64,000 nt of DNA from Candidatus Pacearchaeota archaeon (GTDB taxonomy: Archaea; Nanobdellota; Nanobdellia; Pacearchaeales; GW2011-AR1), in assembly GCA_019659125.1 (NCBI GenBank), contig JAIFVX010000001.1, positions 182,097 through 246,096 on the forward strand. Direction: 5' to 3'. The notes below the pieces were generated by a model. That model was not told the DNA's origin, did no database searches, and worked only from the letters and a program-made list of their open reading frames with translations. Positions 42,537 through 50,815 of this stretch are shown here, in pieces (the stretch's first letter is position 1; every line of letters begins with the position of its first letter). The translations under genes were made by a program, and so were the position numbers.

Positions 42537-45185
42537 TTATGGTGTTATTTCACGGACACTCATCTTCTTGTAGATCAATCCGTCTGTACCAACACCATCG
42601 CTTCTCCAATAGACTGCAATATTTGGCTTTCCTGATTCGCTTCCAGCGCGGTTATTGCTGTTAGTCAATTTCATCGCAGGATTGATTCCTGAAGCACAAG
42701 CAGTTCCACCGACTGCGAAGTTACTTCCTGTGTCCTCAAACTCATTTACTTTCACCCAGGTTCCGCCGTTAAGGCCGTCGGTGGTGTCCATGTACAATTC
42801 TAACTTGACATTTCCATTCGGCAAATCATACACTACATATTTGTATCCGATCCATACATTCTTAGGCAATCCTCCAGTCCAGAACTGCTTGCTTGCGACA
42901 ACGCTTGAACTTGGATGTCGTGTCTCTTTCTCAAAGTCTATTTTTCCGTCGTATCTCATTCGAGCATCGACTCCTCGCGTATCACACCCATCAATATTTT
43001 CATTACCCGTAGTGCCATGATTGGTCCTAGCCACGCCTTCAATCCCTCCCCAAGGAGTACTACTGTCGGCAATCCTCATTGCATAGACAGTCATCTCGAC
43101 ATTTCCCCAACTGTTAGCAATGTTTAATGCAGGGTCATGAATATACATTCTAGGCGTAGATCCAGAGATCTTGAATAATCCCTTTCCATCGACTTTGAAG
43201 CTTGCATCACCATGGTTGGGGTCGAACCACGTATCATAAGGGTCCTTATCATCAAAGTTTCTTGCAATACCATTGTCCCAGGTTGAAAACCATTCCTTTC
43301 CGGAGGTCTTGTAAACCTCTTTGATTCCAAATTTATCGATTCCTGAAGTTAATGGTGGAGGCAATGTTATACCAACACTAGGAGTGCTAACGCTAACATT
43401 ATTAGTATAAGCCGAATTACCAACGCTGTTATAAGCACTAACCCTATAAGTAGTATTTGTTCCTGGAGGAACAGAGTCGAAAAAGGTTTTTACGTTAGAG
43501 CCCACAGTACCAATTACCTGGAACAGACTATTTGCTCGCTCAATCTTGAACCCCTGTTCACTATCTGAAGAGTCATCCCACATCAAATTCACTCCGCTAA
43601 TATTAGTTGTTGCCCGCAGGTTTGTCGGAGCAGAGGGTACAGAATTTCCTGTTATCACTCCACTGCCCTCGTATAATGCCTTGACTTCAGAAGCACTCAA
43701 TGCTCTATTGTAAACTTTGACATCATCGATAGATCCCTTGAAATAACTGTTTCCATCTCGTGTACCTATCTGGAGAGGAGCATTCCCATTTCCAGGAGTC
43801 ATTCCTGAAGTGGAGTCGCTGTCTTTCAGAACTCCATTCTTGTATAACTGCACTTTACTTCCATCGTAGACTCCAACCAGATGTACCCATTGGCCCACTG
43901 CAAGCGGTTCCTGGACGTAGCTTCCGATACCATTCCCACCGTTCAAGTCAAAGATATAGAAACTTAATCGATTTCCTCGCCCCTCGCTGTTGGAGGAATT
44001 ATACTGTCTGAACACGAATTCATGGTTTCCTGTTGCCCCCTTTCCTAATAAATGAATGTAATCCTTTCCACTTCCCTCACCGACAAAGTTTGTTGCTCCG
44101 ACCTTCATCCAAAATGCTACCGTAAATCTATTGGTAGTAATAGGACTCAGATCATTTGAGTCAGCCACCGTGATCTTGTCATTCACTCCGTCAAATTCAA
44201 ATGCTCCATCGCCATTCTTTCCTCCAGTGCTGCTCCAAGTCGCCCCTGAAACACTCCCATTATGATTCCTGCCTGAAAGATCATTAACAGTTTGGCTGTT
44301 TTCGTTGAACATAAAATGCAATACAGAAGTTGTATCTCCAGAGACAGTCGTATTATGAATAGGATTAGGTGTAGTAGTATTAGTGGTGTTAACAGGAGGC
44401 TGCTGTTGAGGCTGTCCTGCATAGAGTGCCTGAATCTCATTCTTAGTTAATGCTCTATTATAGATCTTGAGCTCATCCATCGATCCCTTGAAGTAGCTGC
44501 TTCCTCCTCGTGTACCGAGCTCAAGAGGAGCCTTTCCATTTGCGGGGACAACTCCTGTCACGGCAGTGTTTCCCCTCAAGACTCCATTCTTCCATATCTG
44601 AATATGACTGCCATTATAGACAGCGGTAAGATACATCCATTCTCCATTTTGTATTGGTTCTTGAACGTACGTGGCCACTCCCGTTCCTCCGGCCAAATTG
44701 TATAATGAAAAACTTATTTTATTGGCATTAGTACCTGAACTGTTGAACTGTCGAAGCACGAATTCATGGTTTCCTGTTGCCCCCTTTCCGAGGATATTAA
44801 TATAATTACTTTGAGAACCCTCTCCTACGAATGCAGTCCTATCGACTCTTAACCAGATAGAGATGCTAAAAGCTCCAGTAGCGCTAGGACTCAGATCATT
44901 TGAGTCAGCCACCGTGATCTTGTCATTCACTCCGTCAAATTCAAATGCTCCATCGCCATTCTTTCCTCCAGCCTTATTCCAGACTGCTCCAGACACAACA
45001 CCGCTATGGCTACCGGCAAAGTCATGCACACTCTTATCGTTCTCTCCAAACTGCGACTCATTATTAAATCTAAAGTGCAACACGCTTCCATCTGCAGTCG
45101 CTGCATTCGCGTTTCCCCAGAGCATCATCGCACCGAGACACACAAGCACAGTCCAGACAATCACACCTCGCACACTCTTTTTCAT
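42537..45185 (-). CDS. Exported protein with two LamG domains, FN3 and a polysaccharide-lyase-like C-terminal domain
   Basis: The signal peptide is [18 protein letters not shown] to NANA. Two LamG/concanavalin domains follow (about 30-250 and 290-500; [38 protein letters not shown]). A fibronectin III domain (about 510-600; [20 protein letters not shown]) precedes a C-terminal beta-jelly-roll (about 620-880) resembling polysaccharide lyase or alginate-lyase-like domains. It probably binds or trims the cell's own polysaccharide. A CTTTATATAGG box is about 27 bases upstream and a shared AGACCCCTTTAAATA element lies beyond it (see the separate entry). 882 aa. Confidence 0.8.
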   Translation of the reverse strand: MKKSVRGVIVWTVLVCLGAMMLWGNANAATADGSVLHFRFNNESQFGENDKSVHDFAGSHSGVVSGAVWNKAGGKNGDGAFEFDGVNDKITVADSNDLSPSATGAFSISIWLRVDRTAFVGEGSQSNYINILGKGATGNHEFVLRQFNSSGTNANKISFSLYNLAGGTGVATYVQEPIQNGEWMYLTAVYNGSHIQIWKNGVLRGNTAVTGVVPANGKAPLELGTRGGSSYFKGSMDELKIYNRALTKNEIQALYAGQPQQQPPVNTTNTTTPNPIHNTTVSGDTTSVLHFMFNENSQTVNDLSGRNHNGSVSGATWSSTGGKNGDGAFEFDGVNDKITVADSNDLSPITTNRFTVAFWMKVGATNFVGEGSGKDYIHLLGKGATGNHEFVFRQYNSSNSEGRGNRLSFYIFDLNGGNGIGSYVQEPLAVGQWVHLVGVYDGSKVQLYKNGVLKDSDSTSGMTPGNGNAPLQIGTRDGNSYFKGSIDDVKVYNRALSASEVKALYEGSGVITGNSVPSAPTNLRATTNISGVNLMWDDSSDSEQGFKIERANSLFQVIGTVGSNVKTFFDSVPPGTNTTYRVSAYNSVGNSAYTNNVSVSTPSVGITLPPPLTSGIDKFGIKEVYKTSGKEWFSTWDNGIARNFDDKDPYDTWFDPNHGDASFKVDGKGLFKISGSTPRMYIHDPALNIANSWGNVEMTVYAMRIADSSTPWGGIEGVARTNHGTTGNENIDGCDTRGVDARMRYDGKIDFEKETRHPSSSVVASKQFWTGGLPKNVWIGYKYVVYDLPNGNVKLELYMDTTDGLNGGTWVKVNEFEDTGSNFAVGGTACASGINPAMKLTNSNNRAGSESGKPNIAVYWRSDGVGTDGLIYKKMSVREITP
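44142..44227. repeat. 86-bp direct repeat, copy 1 (LamG-coding)
   Basis: Identical over 86 bases to 44886-44971, encoding the same stretch of two LamG domains in the same protein. The copy is exact even at third codon positions, indicating recent gene conversion or duplication. A 32-bp core of it also occurs at 45820-45851 in the next gene. Confidence 0.9.
44886..44971. repeat. 86-bp direct repeat, copy 2 (LamG-coding)
   Basis: Second copy of the exact repeat at 44142-44227, in the first LamG domain of the 882-residue protein. Flanking LamG-coding sequence is clearly diverged, which localises the homogenisation to this block. Confidence 0.9.
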
Positions 45186-45238
45186 ACCAGGCGGGAAAAA
45201 ATTTCCTATATAAAGTTTTGCATTTCTCTACAATTTGT

Positions 45239-45253
45239 AGACCCCTTTAAATA
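45239..45253 (-). promoter_or_regulatory. Shared promoter element (copy 1) upstream of the LamG/lyase gene
   Basis: The 15-mer AGACCCCTTTAAATA occurs here and at 46145-46159, each time exactly 23 bases from a CTATATAAAG/CTATATAAGG TATA box (45206-45215 and 46112-46121). Read in the gene's direction the element is upstream of the TATA box. It could be a regulator site or part of a duplicated promoter. Confidence 0.55.
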
Positions 45254-45308
45254 TTTTTATTTAAAAATAAATCAATAAAACAGGATAAATCCAGGTGAAT
45301 GCAGAAAA

Positions 45309-46091
45309 TTAATGTCCAAGATGGTAAAGGGATTGTATCTCGGACTGTGTTAAAGCACGGTTATACACCCTCATCTCATCCATCGATCCCTTGAAGTAGC
45401 TGCTTCCATCAGACGTACCAAGAGTAAGAGGAGCCTTTCCATTTGCGGGGACAATGTGATAGTCTTTGACATTATCCTGGTCCTTAAGCACTCCATTCTT
45501 CCATATCTGCACATGGGTTCCGTCATACACTCCTGTAAGAAACATCCATTCACCCTTAATGATAGGTTCCTGGACGTAACTTCCAGATCCAAGGCCTCCA
45601 TCAAGATTGAACATATAGAAGCTGATCCGGTTATTCCTCTTCTCATTGTTGGAACTATTGTATTGCCTGAATACAAACTCATGGTTGCCTGATGAAGATT
45701 TTCCAAGGAAATGCACATAGTCCTTGTGACTTCCCTCACCTACGAAGCTTGTTCTATCAAATTTTACCCAAAGAGATACAGTAAATGCGTTCGTAGTACT
45801 CGGGCTAAGGTCATTGGCATCAGCCACCGTGATCTTGTCATTCACTCCGTCGAACTGGTATGCCCCGACTCCGTCTGTCCTACTGAACAAGGCCCCAGAG
45901 GCACTGCCGAGGTGACTTCCCGCCAGATCGTGCACCTCTCCTTGCTTTTCTCCAAGAGATGCCCAATTATTGAACTTGAAATAGAGAACGTTCCCTCTAC
46001 TTAAGTCCAAAGCACTCCCTAGCATACTCAGCATAACCACGAGAGCTATGCCAAACAGACTAAGCACCATCTTTCTCCCCATCTTTTTCAT
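45309..46091 (-). CDS. Exported single-LamG-domain protein
   Basis: A signal-like N-terminus (MKKMGRKMVLSLFGIALVVML) followed by one LamG domain closely similar to those of the neighbouring 882-residue protein ([50 protein letters not shown]). The protein is 260 residues. It is likely cell-surface carbohydrate-binding. I use the ATG at 46091, about 25 bases after a CCTTATATAGCG box, instead of 46103. A duplication of the neighbour's LamG domain is the likely origin. Confidence 0.85.
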   Translation of the reverse strand: MKKMGRKMVLSLFGIALVVMLSMLGSALDLSRGNVLYFKFNNWASLGEKQGEVHDLAGSHLGSASGALFSRTDGVGAYQFDGVNDKITVADANDLSPSTTNAFTVSLWVKFDRTSFVGEGSHKDYVHFLGKSSSGNHEFVFRQYNSSNNEKRNNRISFYMFNLDGGLGSGSYVQEPIIKGEWMFLTGVYDGTHVQIWKNGVLKDQDNVKDYHIVPANGKAPLTLGTSDGSSYFKGSMDEMRVYNRALTQSEIQSLYHLGH

Positions 46092-46144
46092 ACACGGCCG
46101 CATAATTTTCGCTATATAAGGTTTTCCATTTTATCGGCGGAAAC

Positions 46145-46159
46145 AGACCCCTTTAAATA
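46145..46159 (-). promoter_or_regulatory. Shared promoter element (copy 2) upstream of the single-LamG gene
   Basis: Second copy of AGACCCCTTTAAATA, 23 bases from the TATA box at 46112-46121. The divergent PAP2 gene starts 35 bases away on the other side and has its own TATA-like AATTTAAAAAC at about 46164-46174. Confidence 0.55.
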
Positions 46160-46193
46160 GAAAATTTAAAAACTGCCATTCCCTACACCTGGC

Positions 46194-46679
46194 ATGATCG
46201 ATCTAACCCAGGTGATGAAGGCGATAACCACCATAGGAAATCCATTAGTACTTCTATCCCTTATTATTGTATTCTTCCTTGTCCTTCATCTAAAGAAGAA
46301 AGATATGAGGGTGGCCGCACTTGCACTTGGGGGCGGCCTGGTACTAGAACAAATCCTTAAGTTCTCCATTCAGAGACAAAGACCGGACCACCCTGTAATC
46401 AAGGCAATTGGCTACAGCTTCCCGAGTGGTCACGCAATGATGTCCATGATTTTTTTCGGGCTTATTATGTATCTATTCTCACACTCAATAAGAAGCAAAG
46501 CATACCGAATACTCTTCATTATGGCAAACTGCCTCCTCATCCTCTTAATAGGGATAAGCCGAGTCTACCTCGGCGTCCACTACATAACTGATGTCATCGG
46601 GGGCTTTATCATAGGCCTAGTCTGGCTGCTTACCTCAATTAAGATTGTAAAACATCTAAGAAAGAAGAGTAATAACTAA
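46194..46679 (+). CDS. PAP2-family membrane phosphatase
   Basis: An integral membrane lipid phosphatase of 161 aa with about five helices. It carries the PAP2 tripartite signature: KFSIQRQRP (KX6RP type), PSGH in YSFPSGHAMMS, and SRVYLGVHYITDV (SRX5HX3D type). It may recycle a polyprenyl or isoprenoid lipid carrier pyrophosphate for the neighbouring polysaccharide genes. The ATG follows a TATA-like AATTTAAAAAC by about 25 bases. Confidence 0.92.
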   Translation: MIDLTQVMKAITTIGNPLVLLSLIIVFFLVLHLKKKDMRVAALALGGGLVLEQILKFSIQRQRPDHPVIKAIGYSFPSGHAMMSMIFFGLIMYLFSHSIRSKAYRILFIMANCLLILLIGISRVYLGVHYITDVIGGFIIGLVWLLTSIKIVKHLRKKSNN

Positions 46680-46915
46680 TCGCCAGCGCGATTGATAAGA
46701 TGAATATCTCGTTCAAAAGACCTAGGGGCAATATATGCAACGGCGAGAGACACTCTGAAATATTTTGAAGGATCTTCTCGCCCCAAGGCATCATAAAGTG
46801 CTTGTGCAGTATAACTTGCAGTTCTTCCAGGAATATTCATACGAATAGGCTCTCCGTTAAACGAGGGGAGAGGATCTTCATTTTTTCCCGTGTAGGTAGA
46901 GATAAAGCTTCCCAT
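46676..46915 (-). CDS. Hypothetical protein, 79 aa or longer
   Basis: The frame from ATG 46915 reads MGSFISTYTGKNEDPLPS and ends RDIHLINRAGD. The frame stays open further upstream to about 46984 (residues KRAEDGNPVKHYFGVPLING), which look protein-like. The real start could therefore be a non-ATG codon; no ATG exists there. No family is assigned; a passing similarity to the IMP cyclohydrolase family was considered but is not convincing. It overlaps the PAP2 gene end by 4 bases. Confidence 0.5.
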   Translation of the reverse strand: MGSFISTYTGKNEDPLPSFNGEPIRMNIPGRTASYTAQALYDALGREDPSKYFRVSLAVAYIAPRSFERDIHLINRAGD

Positions 46916-47001
46916 TCCATTAATAAGAGGAACTCCAAAATAATGCTTGACAGGATTTCCATCCTCAGCACGTTTGATAATACCAAGTAGCCAGATAATT
47001 C

Positions 47002-47328
47002 ATGAAAGAACTCTATGAGCGCTTGGATTCTGCCTCTACTGAAGGAGAAAGATTAAGACTGATAAACAATTTTCTTAAAGATTCCATTACTATACCTGAA
47101 AAAGAAAGGCTGACTAGGCTAAAGTCTATGACATACGAACTATCCAGAGTACCTTTCTTTGTAGGATTTAAGTATAAGAACCGTGGAGTTGAGAATCAAG
47201 AAACGTTAGACTATGTCTTAGGAATATCCCTCGATGATAATCTTTTAATGTTGGAATCACAAGGCACTTTATTCTGGGAGCATGCGCGATGGTATGCGCC
47301 TCCTGTAGAAACCCTGCCCGGTTCCTAA
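47002..47328 (+). CDS. Hypothetical protein, 108 aa
   Basis: A small soluble protein with an acidic helical N-terminal half (ELYERLDSASTEGERLRLINNF) and a C-terminal half with two Trp and YAPP. No motif recognised. Divergent from the preceding small gene, with a short shared promoter region. Confidence 0.5.
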   Translation: MKELYERLDSASTEGERLRLINNFLKDSITIPEKERLTRLKSMTYELSRVPFFVGFKYKNRGVENQETLDYVLGISLDDNLLMLESQGTLFWEHARWYAPPVETLPGS

Positions 47329-47389
47329 TCATTTTAATTCGGGAATCAGGAGCTTTCAAAAACCCATAAAACATTTATCAAAGAAAAAA

Positions 47390-48031
47390 TTACCTGGGTC
47401 CAAAAATCTGGGCATTATGCTTTTTCGCCAGATCAGAAAACCACTTTTTATACATTAATTTCCCTTCATCTTCAAGGTTCTGATTGAGTGTTAATTTAAG
47501 AAGATTAGGCCTAATAATCAATCCGTCCGCCATCTCATCGCCATAATTATAACCTGTAAAATGATGATGGGTTATCCATAAATCCCCTCCAATCACTTGA
47601 TAATCATTTTTCAACAATGCACCCAGCAGGTGATCTCTAAAATGTTCAAATCCCTCAGGCGCCTCATTCATATAACCAAAATCGAATCTAAGAGTATGTA
47701 TTTTCCCTCCTTCAAACAATGTATGCAATCCTCTGTCTCTTCCTTCAATAGGATCACACAATAACGGATTGTCATCCCTCTCCGAAGAAAAGTTATTACT
47801 ATTAAAATTATATAAAAACTTTGCTCTCGTGTCTGGGATTACATGATTTTTCTTGCAATCGGAAACATATTTTTCACCATCATCGCGAGAAGATGGAACT
47901 AGTATCCCATGTGCCATAAAAGTAACATTTCCATACATTGGAGGAATAGGGAACCCTTCTAGAACTTCAGCCTTCATCTTAGGGCTATGAAGTTGCACGA
48001 CATAAATTCCCTCATCAACTTTAGTAACCAT
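47390..48031 (-). CDS. Hypothetical protein, 213 aa
   Basis: Soluble, mixed fold, with His-rich segments (THHHFTGYNYG) and conserved-looking GDLWI and RFDFGY. No signal peptide or membrane helix. I do not recognise a family. It lies next to tRNA-Thr on the same strand. Confidence 0.55.
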   Translation of the reverse strand: MVTKVDEGIYVVQLHSPKMKAEVLEGFPIPPMYGNVTFMAHGILVPSSRDDGEKYVSDCKKNHVIPDTRAKFLYNFNSNNFSSERDDNPLLCDPIEGRDRGLHTLFEGGKIHTLRFDFGYMNEAPEGFEHFRDHLLGALLKNDYQVIGGDLWITHHHFTGYNYGDEMADGLIIRPNLLKLTLNQNLEDEGKLMYKKWFSDLAKKHNAQIFGPR

Positions 48032-48089
48032 AAATCTGAATAATACCTTCGTTTATAATCATTCTTGCATTAGAAAGTATATTTCCTAA

Positions 48090-48161
48090 GCCTCTACCGA
48101 GAATTGAACTCGGGACCTCAGCATTACCAATGCTGCGCTCTAACCGCTGAGCTATAGAGGC
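48090..48161 (-). tRNA. tRNA-Thr (anticodon GGT)
   Basis: The 72-nt reverse-strand sequence folds fully: acceptor GCCTCTA/TAGAGGC, D arm GCTCAGCGGTTAGAGC, anticodon stem CAGCA/TGCTG with loop TTGGTAA (anticodon GGT), T arm CCGAG-TTCAATT-CTCGG. No intron. Confidence 0.96.
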
Positions 48162-48193
48162 ATAGTGGATGATGCAAAAAACCATATAAAAAG

Positions 48194-48409
48194 CTATGGA
48201 TGTGTAGCATTAGAAGCAGGCAGCCAGTCAGACCTGACAACAAAAGCAGTCAGCGTCTTTGCATGAGCCGTAAGTGTATCTAACCATGATATATAAAGGC
48301 GTGAAAAAAGATTCAAATCCTCTGCTTTCCCAAGATGAAGATTATAATTGCTGATAATGGAGAATGCTCCGATAAGCAAGAACATGACTGCTACAACAAC
48401 AAGTCTCAT
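48194..48409 (-). CDS. Small membrane protein, 71 aa
   Basis: One hydrophobic N-terminal helix (VVVAVMFLLIGAFSIIS), then a segment SRLYISWLDTLTAHAKTLTAFVV that is similar to the partner gene. Its start overlaps the stop of the upstream gene by 4 bases (ATGA). The two are likely a coupled pair, maybe two forms of one small membrane module. Function unknown. Confidence 0.6.
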   Translation of the reverse strand: MRLVVVAVMFLLIGAFSIISNYNLHLGKAEDLNLFSRLYISWLDTLTAHAKTLTAFVVRSDWLPASNATHP

Positions 48410-48768
48410 GGTAAGGTGCTATTGGTGAAATTAAATCCCCATTCTTGATGAATAGTGTATCCTGAGATTCGAACCATCGTATGGAGGACTCCGCCCAGCC
48501 ATGAAAGATAAACCCTCCCTGCAGAGAGGACTCCTGAAGCAGTCTTCAAATCAAGATGATAACTTGTATAGACCTGACGGATAGTAAAGACGAAAAACAG
48601 GAAAATAGCTAAGAAGGCAATGAGTCCAAATCTATGTCTTACTTCCTTATATTTTACGAGCAAAAATGCTAATACGATAACACCTCCAATAATAAGCCAA
48701 CTTAACATCCGCAATGAAGAGAAAATTTCTATAAAAACCTTTGCCTGCAAAACTTTAAAAGACATCAT
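48406..48768 (-). CDS. Small membrane protein, 120 aa, paralogue-like partner
   Basis: Two hydrophobic helices (SWLIIGGVIVLAFLLV and FGLIAFLAIFLFFVFTI) followed by SAGRVYLSWLGGVLHTMVRI, which parallels SRLYISWLDTLTAHAK of the downstream gene. Both end with Asn/Ser/Thr-rich, Pro-ending tails (NFTNSTLP; ASNATHP). Function unknown. The ATG at 48768 or 48765 can serve. Confidence 0.6.
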   Translation of the reverse strand: MMSFKVLQAKVFIEIFSSLRMLSWLIIGGVIVLAFLLVKYKEVRHRFGLIAFLAIFLFFVFTIRQVYTSYHLDLKTASGVLSAGRVYLSWLGGVLHTMVRISGYTIHQEWGFNFTNSTLP

Positions 48769-48783
48769 CCATAGTCTTAATAA

Positions 48784-48855
48784 AGCCCCGTAGTCTAGTG
48801 GTCAAGGATACGGCCCTCTGGCGGCTGTGACCCCGGTTCGAATCCGGGCGGGGCT
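48784..48855 (+). tRNA. tRNA-Gln (anticodon CTG)
   Basis: A 72-nt tRNA with a seven-pair acceptor AGCCCCG/CGGGGCT that includes an A1-T72 pair, as in archaeal tRNA-Gln. The D arm is GTCTAGTGGTCAAGGA. The anticodon stem CGGCC/GGCTG (one G-T pair) has loop CTCTGGC, giving anticodon CTG. The T arm is CCCGG-TTCGAAT-CCGGG. It shares a near-identical 5' half with tRNA-Glu 1.3 kb away. No intron. Confidence 0.92.
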
Positions 48856-48861
48856 ATAAAA

Positions 48862-49425
48862 ATGAAGAGGTTATTCAAGTATCGCTATCCTAAGCTGACG
48901 CTCTTAATCATACTTGTCGCTGTAGCCTATTATTTATTTACCATTCCTACAGTCGTTCTTTATCTTTCATCCTTAGGAAATCTAAAATACTGGGGAATAC
49001 TCATCGCAGGTCTGCTCTTTTCATTTGGATTCTCAACACCCTTTGCTGTCGGTCTCTTTCTCACGCTCAAGCCAGACAATATTCTTCTTGCAGCCATCAT
49101 TGGAGGAGCGGGAGCCATGCTCTCAGACCTTTCGATATTTAGTTTCATTCGGCTGACATTCATGGATGAATTCCAGAGGCTTGAAAAAGTAAAACCTGTT
49201 GCATTCATGGAAAGGGAGTTTCACCAAATACTTCCAAAAAGATTGCAGAGATATCTACTCTATGCGTGCGCAGGATTCATTATCGCATCACCATTACCTG
49301 ACGAGCTTGGCGTCACACTGCTTTCAGGCTTCAGCACAATTAAAACGAGATCATTCATACTCTTCAGCTTCATCTTCAACGCACTAGGAATATTTTTAAT
49401 GTTCCTCTTAGGAAAGGTACTCTAG
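48862..49425 (+). CDS. Membrane protein, 187 aa, unknown function
   Basis: About five hydrophobic segments (LTLLIILVAVAYYLFTI; YWGILIAGLLFSFGFSTPFAVGLFL; NILLAAIIGGAGAMLSDLS; LLYACAGFIIASPLPDELG; FILFSFIFNALGIFLMFLL) with a charged middle loop. The pattern GAMLSDLSIF and ASPLPDELGVTLLSG is reminiscent of small DedA/SNARE-associated-like proteins, but I cannot assign it. It follows tRNA-Gln by 6 bases. Confidence 0.65.
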   Translation: MKRLFKYRYPKLTLLIILVAVAYYLFTIPTVVLYLSSLGNLKYWGILIAGLLFSFGFSTPFAVGLFLTLKPDNILLAAIIGGAGAMLSDLSIFSFIRLTFMDEFQRLEKVKPVAFMEREFHQILPKRLQRYLLYACAGFIIASPLPDELGVTLLSGFSTIKTRSFILFSFIFNALGIFLMFLLGKVL

Positions 49426-49427
49426 AA

Positions 49428-49778
49428 TTAATCCTCTTGAATTTCCTGAATAACTGATGTCAAGATGATATCAAAACGAACATTGACAGGAAGCATGAGC
49501 CCACTTTCTGTAACGTGTCTTCCTACGATATGTCTTCCTACTGATGGAGACTGGTCAAGAAACTTTGGTAGATCGTCATAGGGAATGCTATCTCTTTCTC
49601 CTTTCTTGTAAAAGGCAATTTCCACACCAACATCAACGAATTCAATCTTATCCCTATCCAGAAAACCAACGATTTTATACAACTTTCCCTCCAGTTCTCC
49701 GCGATTTCCCGTGATGACATCAAAACCCTCGATCTTTCGTGTAGAATACTCTGAATGTCTCGTGCAATAAACAACCAT
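49428..49778 (-). CDS. Hypothetical protein, 116 aa
   Basis: Beta-rich small protein (VVYCTRHSEYST; YKIVGFLDRDKIEFVDVGVEIAFYK) with an RHIVGRHVTESG segment. No family recognised. Convergent with the preceding membrane protein gene (2-base gap). Confidence 0.5.
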   Translation of the reverse strand: MVVYCTRHSEYSTRKIEGFDVITGNRGELEGKLYKIVGFLDRDKIEFVDVGVEIAFYKKGERDSIPYDDLPKFLDQSPSVGRHIVGRHVTESGLMLPVNVRFDIILTSVIQEIQED

Positions 49779-49837
49779 ACAAAAGGAAGATAAAATTGAT
49801 TAATAAGTATTATTATGATAGAATAATAGCGAGACGT

Positions 49838-50029
49838 TTACTTGTATGACTGAAAATATGAAGACCTTGGGTCATACGGCCTCGTCTGTGTTGCCCTATA
49901 AGCTGCTTTACCACCAATCAAGAGAGATTTAATAAGATTATGGTTAACAATAGATTCAATCGTGTCCATTGCTGCTTGCTCTAGAGCATTTCTTTCTTCT
50001 TCACTAATCTTTCTGTCTTTTTCTTCCAT
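49838..50029 (-). CDS. Small hypothetical protein, 63 aa
   Basis: Very acidic/charged helix (MEEKDRKISEEERNALEQAAMDTIESIV) followed by a basic Ser/Tyr-rich tail. It is preceded by an AATAATAAATC/TATTTAAA-type AT-rich stretch on the minus strand. Plausible small gene, unknown function. Confidence 0.45.
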   Translation of the reverse strand: MEEKDRKISEEERNALEQAAMDTIESIVNHNLIKSLLIGGKAAYRATQTRPYDPRSSYFQSYK

Positions 50030-50106
50030 ACTATGAGATAATAAATCATCTATTTAAAATAATCGAATCACAACCCTTTTAAACCTCCCTTCTATTCCTG
50101 TGCTAG

Positions 50107-50276
50107 GCTCTTGTAGTCTAGTGGTCAAGGACAGTGCCCTCTCGAACTGCCGAAGTTTGAATCGTCGAGATAATAACTTCAGTCCTCTCTAGGACAGGTA
50201 CTTTATCCGATGTCTGCCTTTTTTTGGCACGGCAACGGAGAACGGCGCAGACCCGGGTTCAAATCCCGGCAGGAGC
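50107..50276 (+). tRNA. tRNA-Glu (anticodon CTC) with a 98-nt intron
   Basis: Exon 1 is 50107-50144 and exon 2 is 50243-50276 (38 + 34 = 72 nt). Acceptor GCTCTTG/CAGGAGC, anticodon stem GTGCC/GGCGC with 34-36 CTC, and T arm CCGGG-TTCAAAT-CCCGG are complete after removing the intron at the canonical 37/38 site. Around the junction TCTC can pair with GAGA and TGCCG with CGGCA, giving a bulge-helix-bulge-like splice signal for the archaeal endonuclease. The intron itself has further hairpins (GTCCT-CTCT-AGGAC; GAAGTT/AACTTC; GCC-T7-GGC). A TATA-like CTTTTAAAC lies about 30 bases upstream. Confidence 0.92.
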
Positions 50277-50321
50277 ATTCTATCACCATAAAGCTTAAGA
50301 AATAAAGAAAGGTAAAGGAAC

Positions 50322-50807
50322 ATGCTCGAAGGAAAAGTCTATCAATTGAATATAAAGGCAGAGATACAAGGACAGAGAGGTATCCCTAAGTTTTCCATAG
50401 ACATGGCAAAAATAATGAAAGAGGGAGTGACTGGAGACTACAATAGGCATAGATATGAATCACTAGGGGGAGATCTCGATCAAGCAATTCTCATCATGCC
50501 TCTAGAGATGATTCAAGAATTAAACAAGGAAGGTTGGCCGATATCTGCAGGAGATATTGGAGAAAATATTACGACACAAGGGATCGCCTATGATGATTTC
50601 AAGCCTGGAGACAGCTATCAGATTGGCAAGGCAATCGTGCAGATATCTCGAGCATGCGTGCCCTGTAAGAACCTTGCAGTCCTTTCCTATGTAGGAAAGG
50701 AAAGAAAAGTAGAATTCGTCAAAACCATGCTAAAACGTAGGGGATGGTATGCAAGCGTTGTCCAAGAAGGAATGGTGCAACGGGGCGACGATATTCTAAG
50801 AATATAA
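50322..50807 (+). CDS. MOSC-domain protein
   Basis: A YiiM-like MOSC domain protein of 161 aa. GDIGENITTQGI is the family motif, preceded by DYNRHRYESLGGDLDQAILI, and SRACVPCKNL supplies the conserved cysteine that in MOSC enzymes binds molybdenum cofactor sulfur. It may take part in sulfur or molybdenum transfer, or reduce N-hydroxylated compounds. It starts 46 bases after the tRNA-Glu gene. Confidence 0.9.
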   Translation: MLEGKVYQLNIKAEIQGQRGIPKFSIDMAKIMKEGVTGDYNRHRYESLGGDLDQAILIMPLEMIQELNKEGWPISAGDIGENITTQGIAYDDFKPGDSYQIGKAIVQISRACVPCKNLAVLSYVGKERKVEFVKTMLKRRGWYASVVQEGMVQRGDDILRI

Positions 50808-50815
50808 TAAAAGAG

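Noticed and set aside
42655-45278. Long plus-strand frames opposite the LamG genes
   Set aside because: They mirror repetitive coding sequence on the minus strand and vary with it; no own promoter.
46676-46990. IMP cyclohydrolase (PurO-like) assignment of the 79-aa frame
   Set aside because: Only vague similarity; size and motifs do not fit, so it is left as hypothetical.
48784-48855. tRNA at 48785-48854 read as 70-nt tRNA-Glu
   Set aside because: Only 6 acceptor pairs fit; adding one base at each end gives a seven-pair stem with A1-T72 and anticodon CTG, so it is tRNA-Gln.
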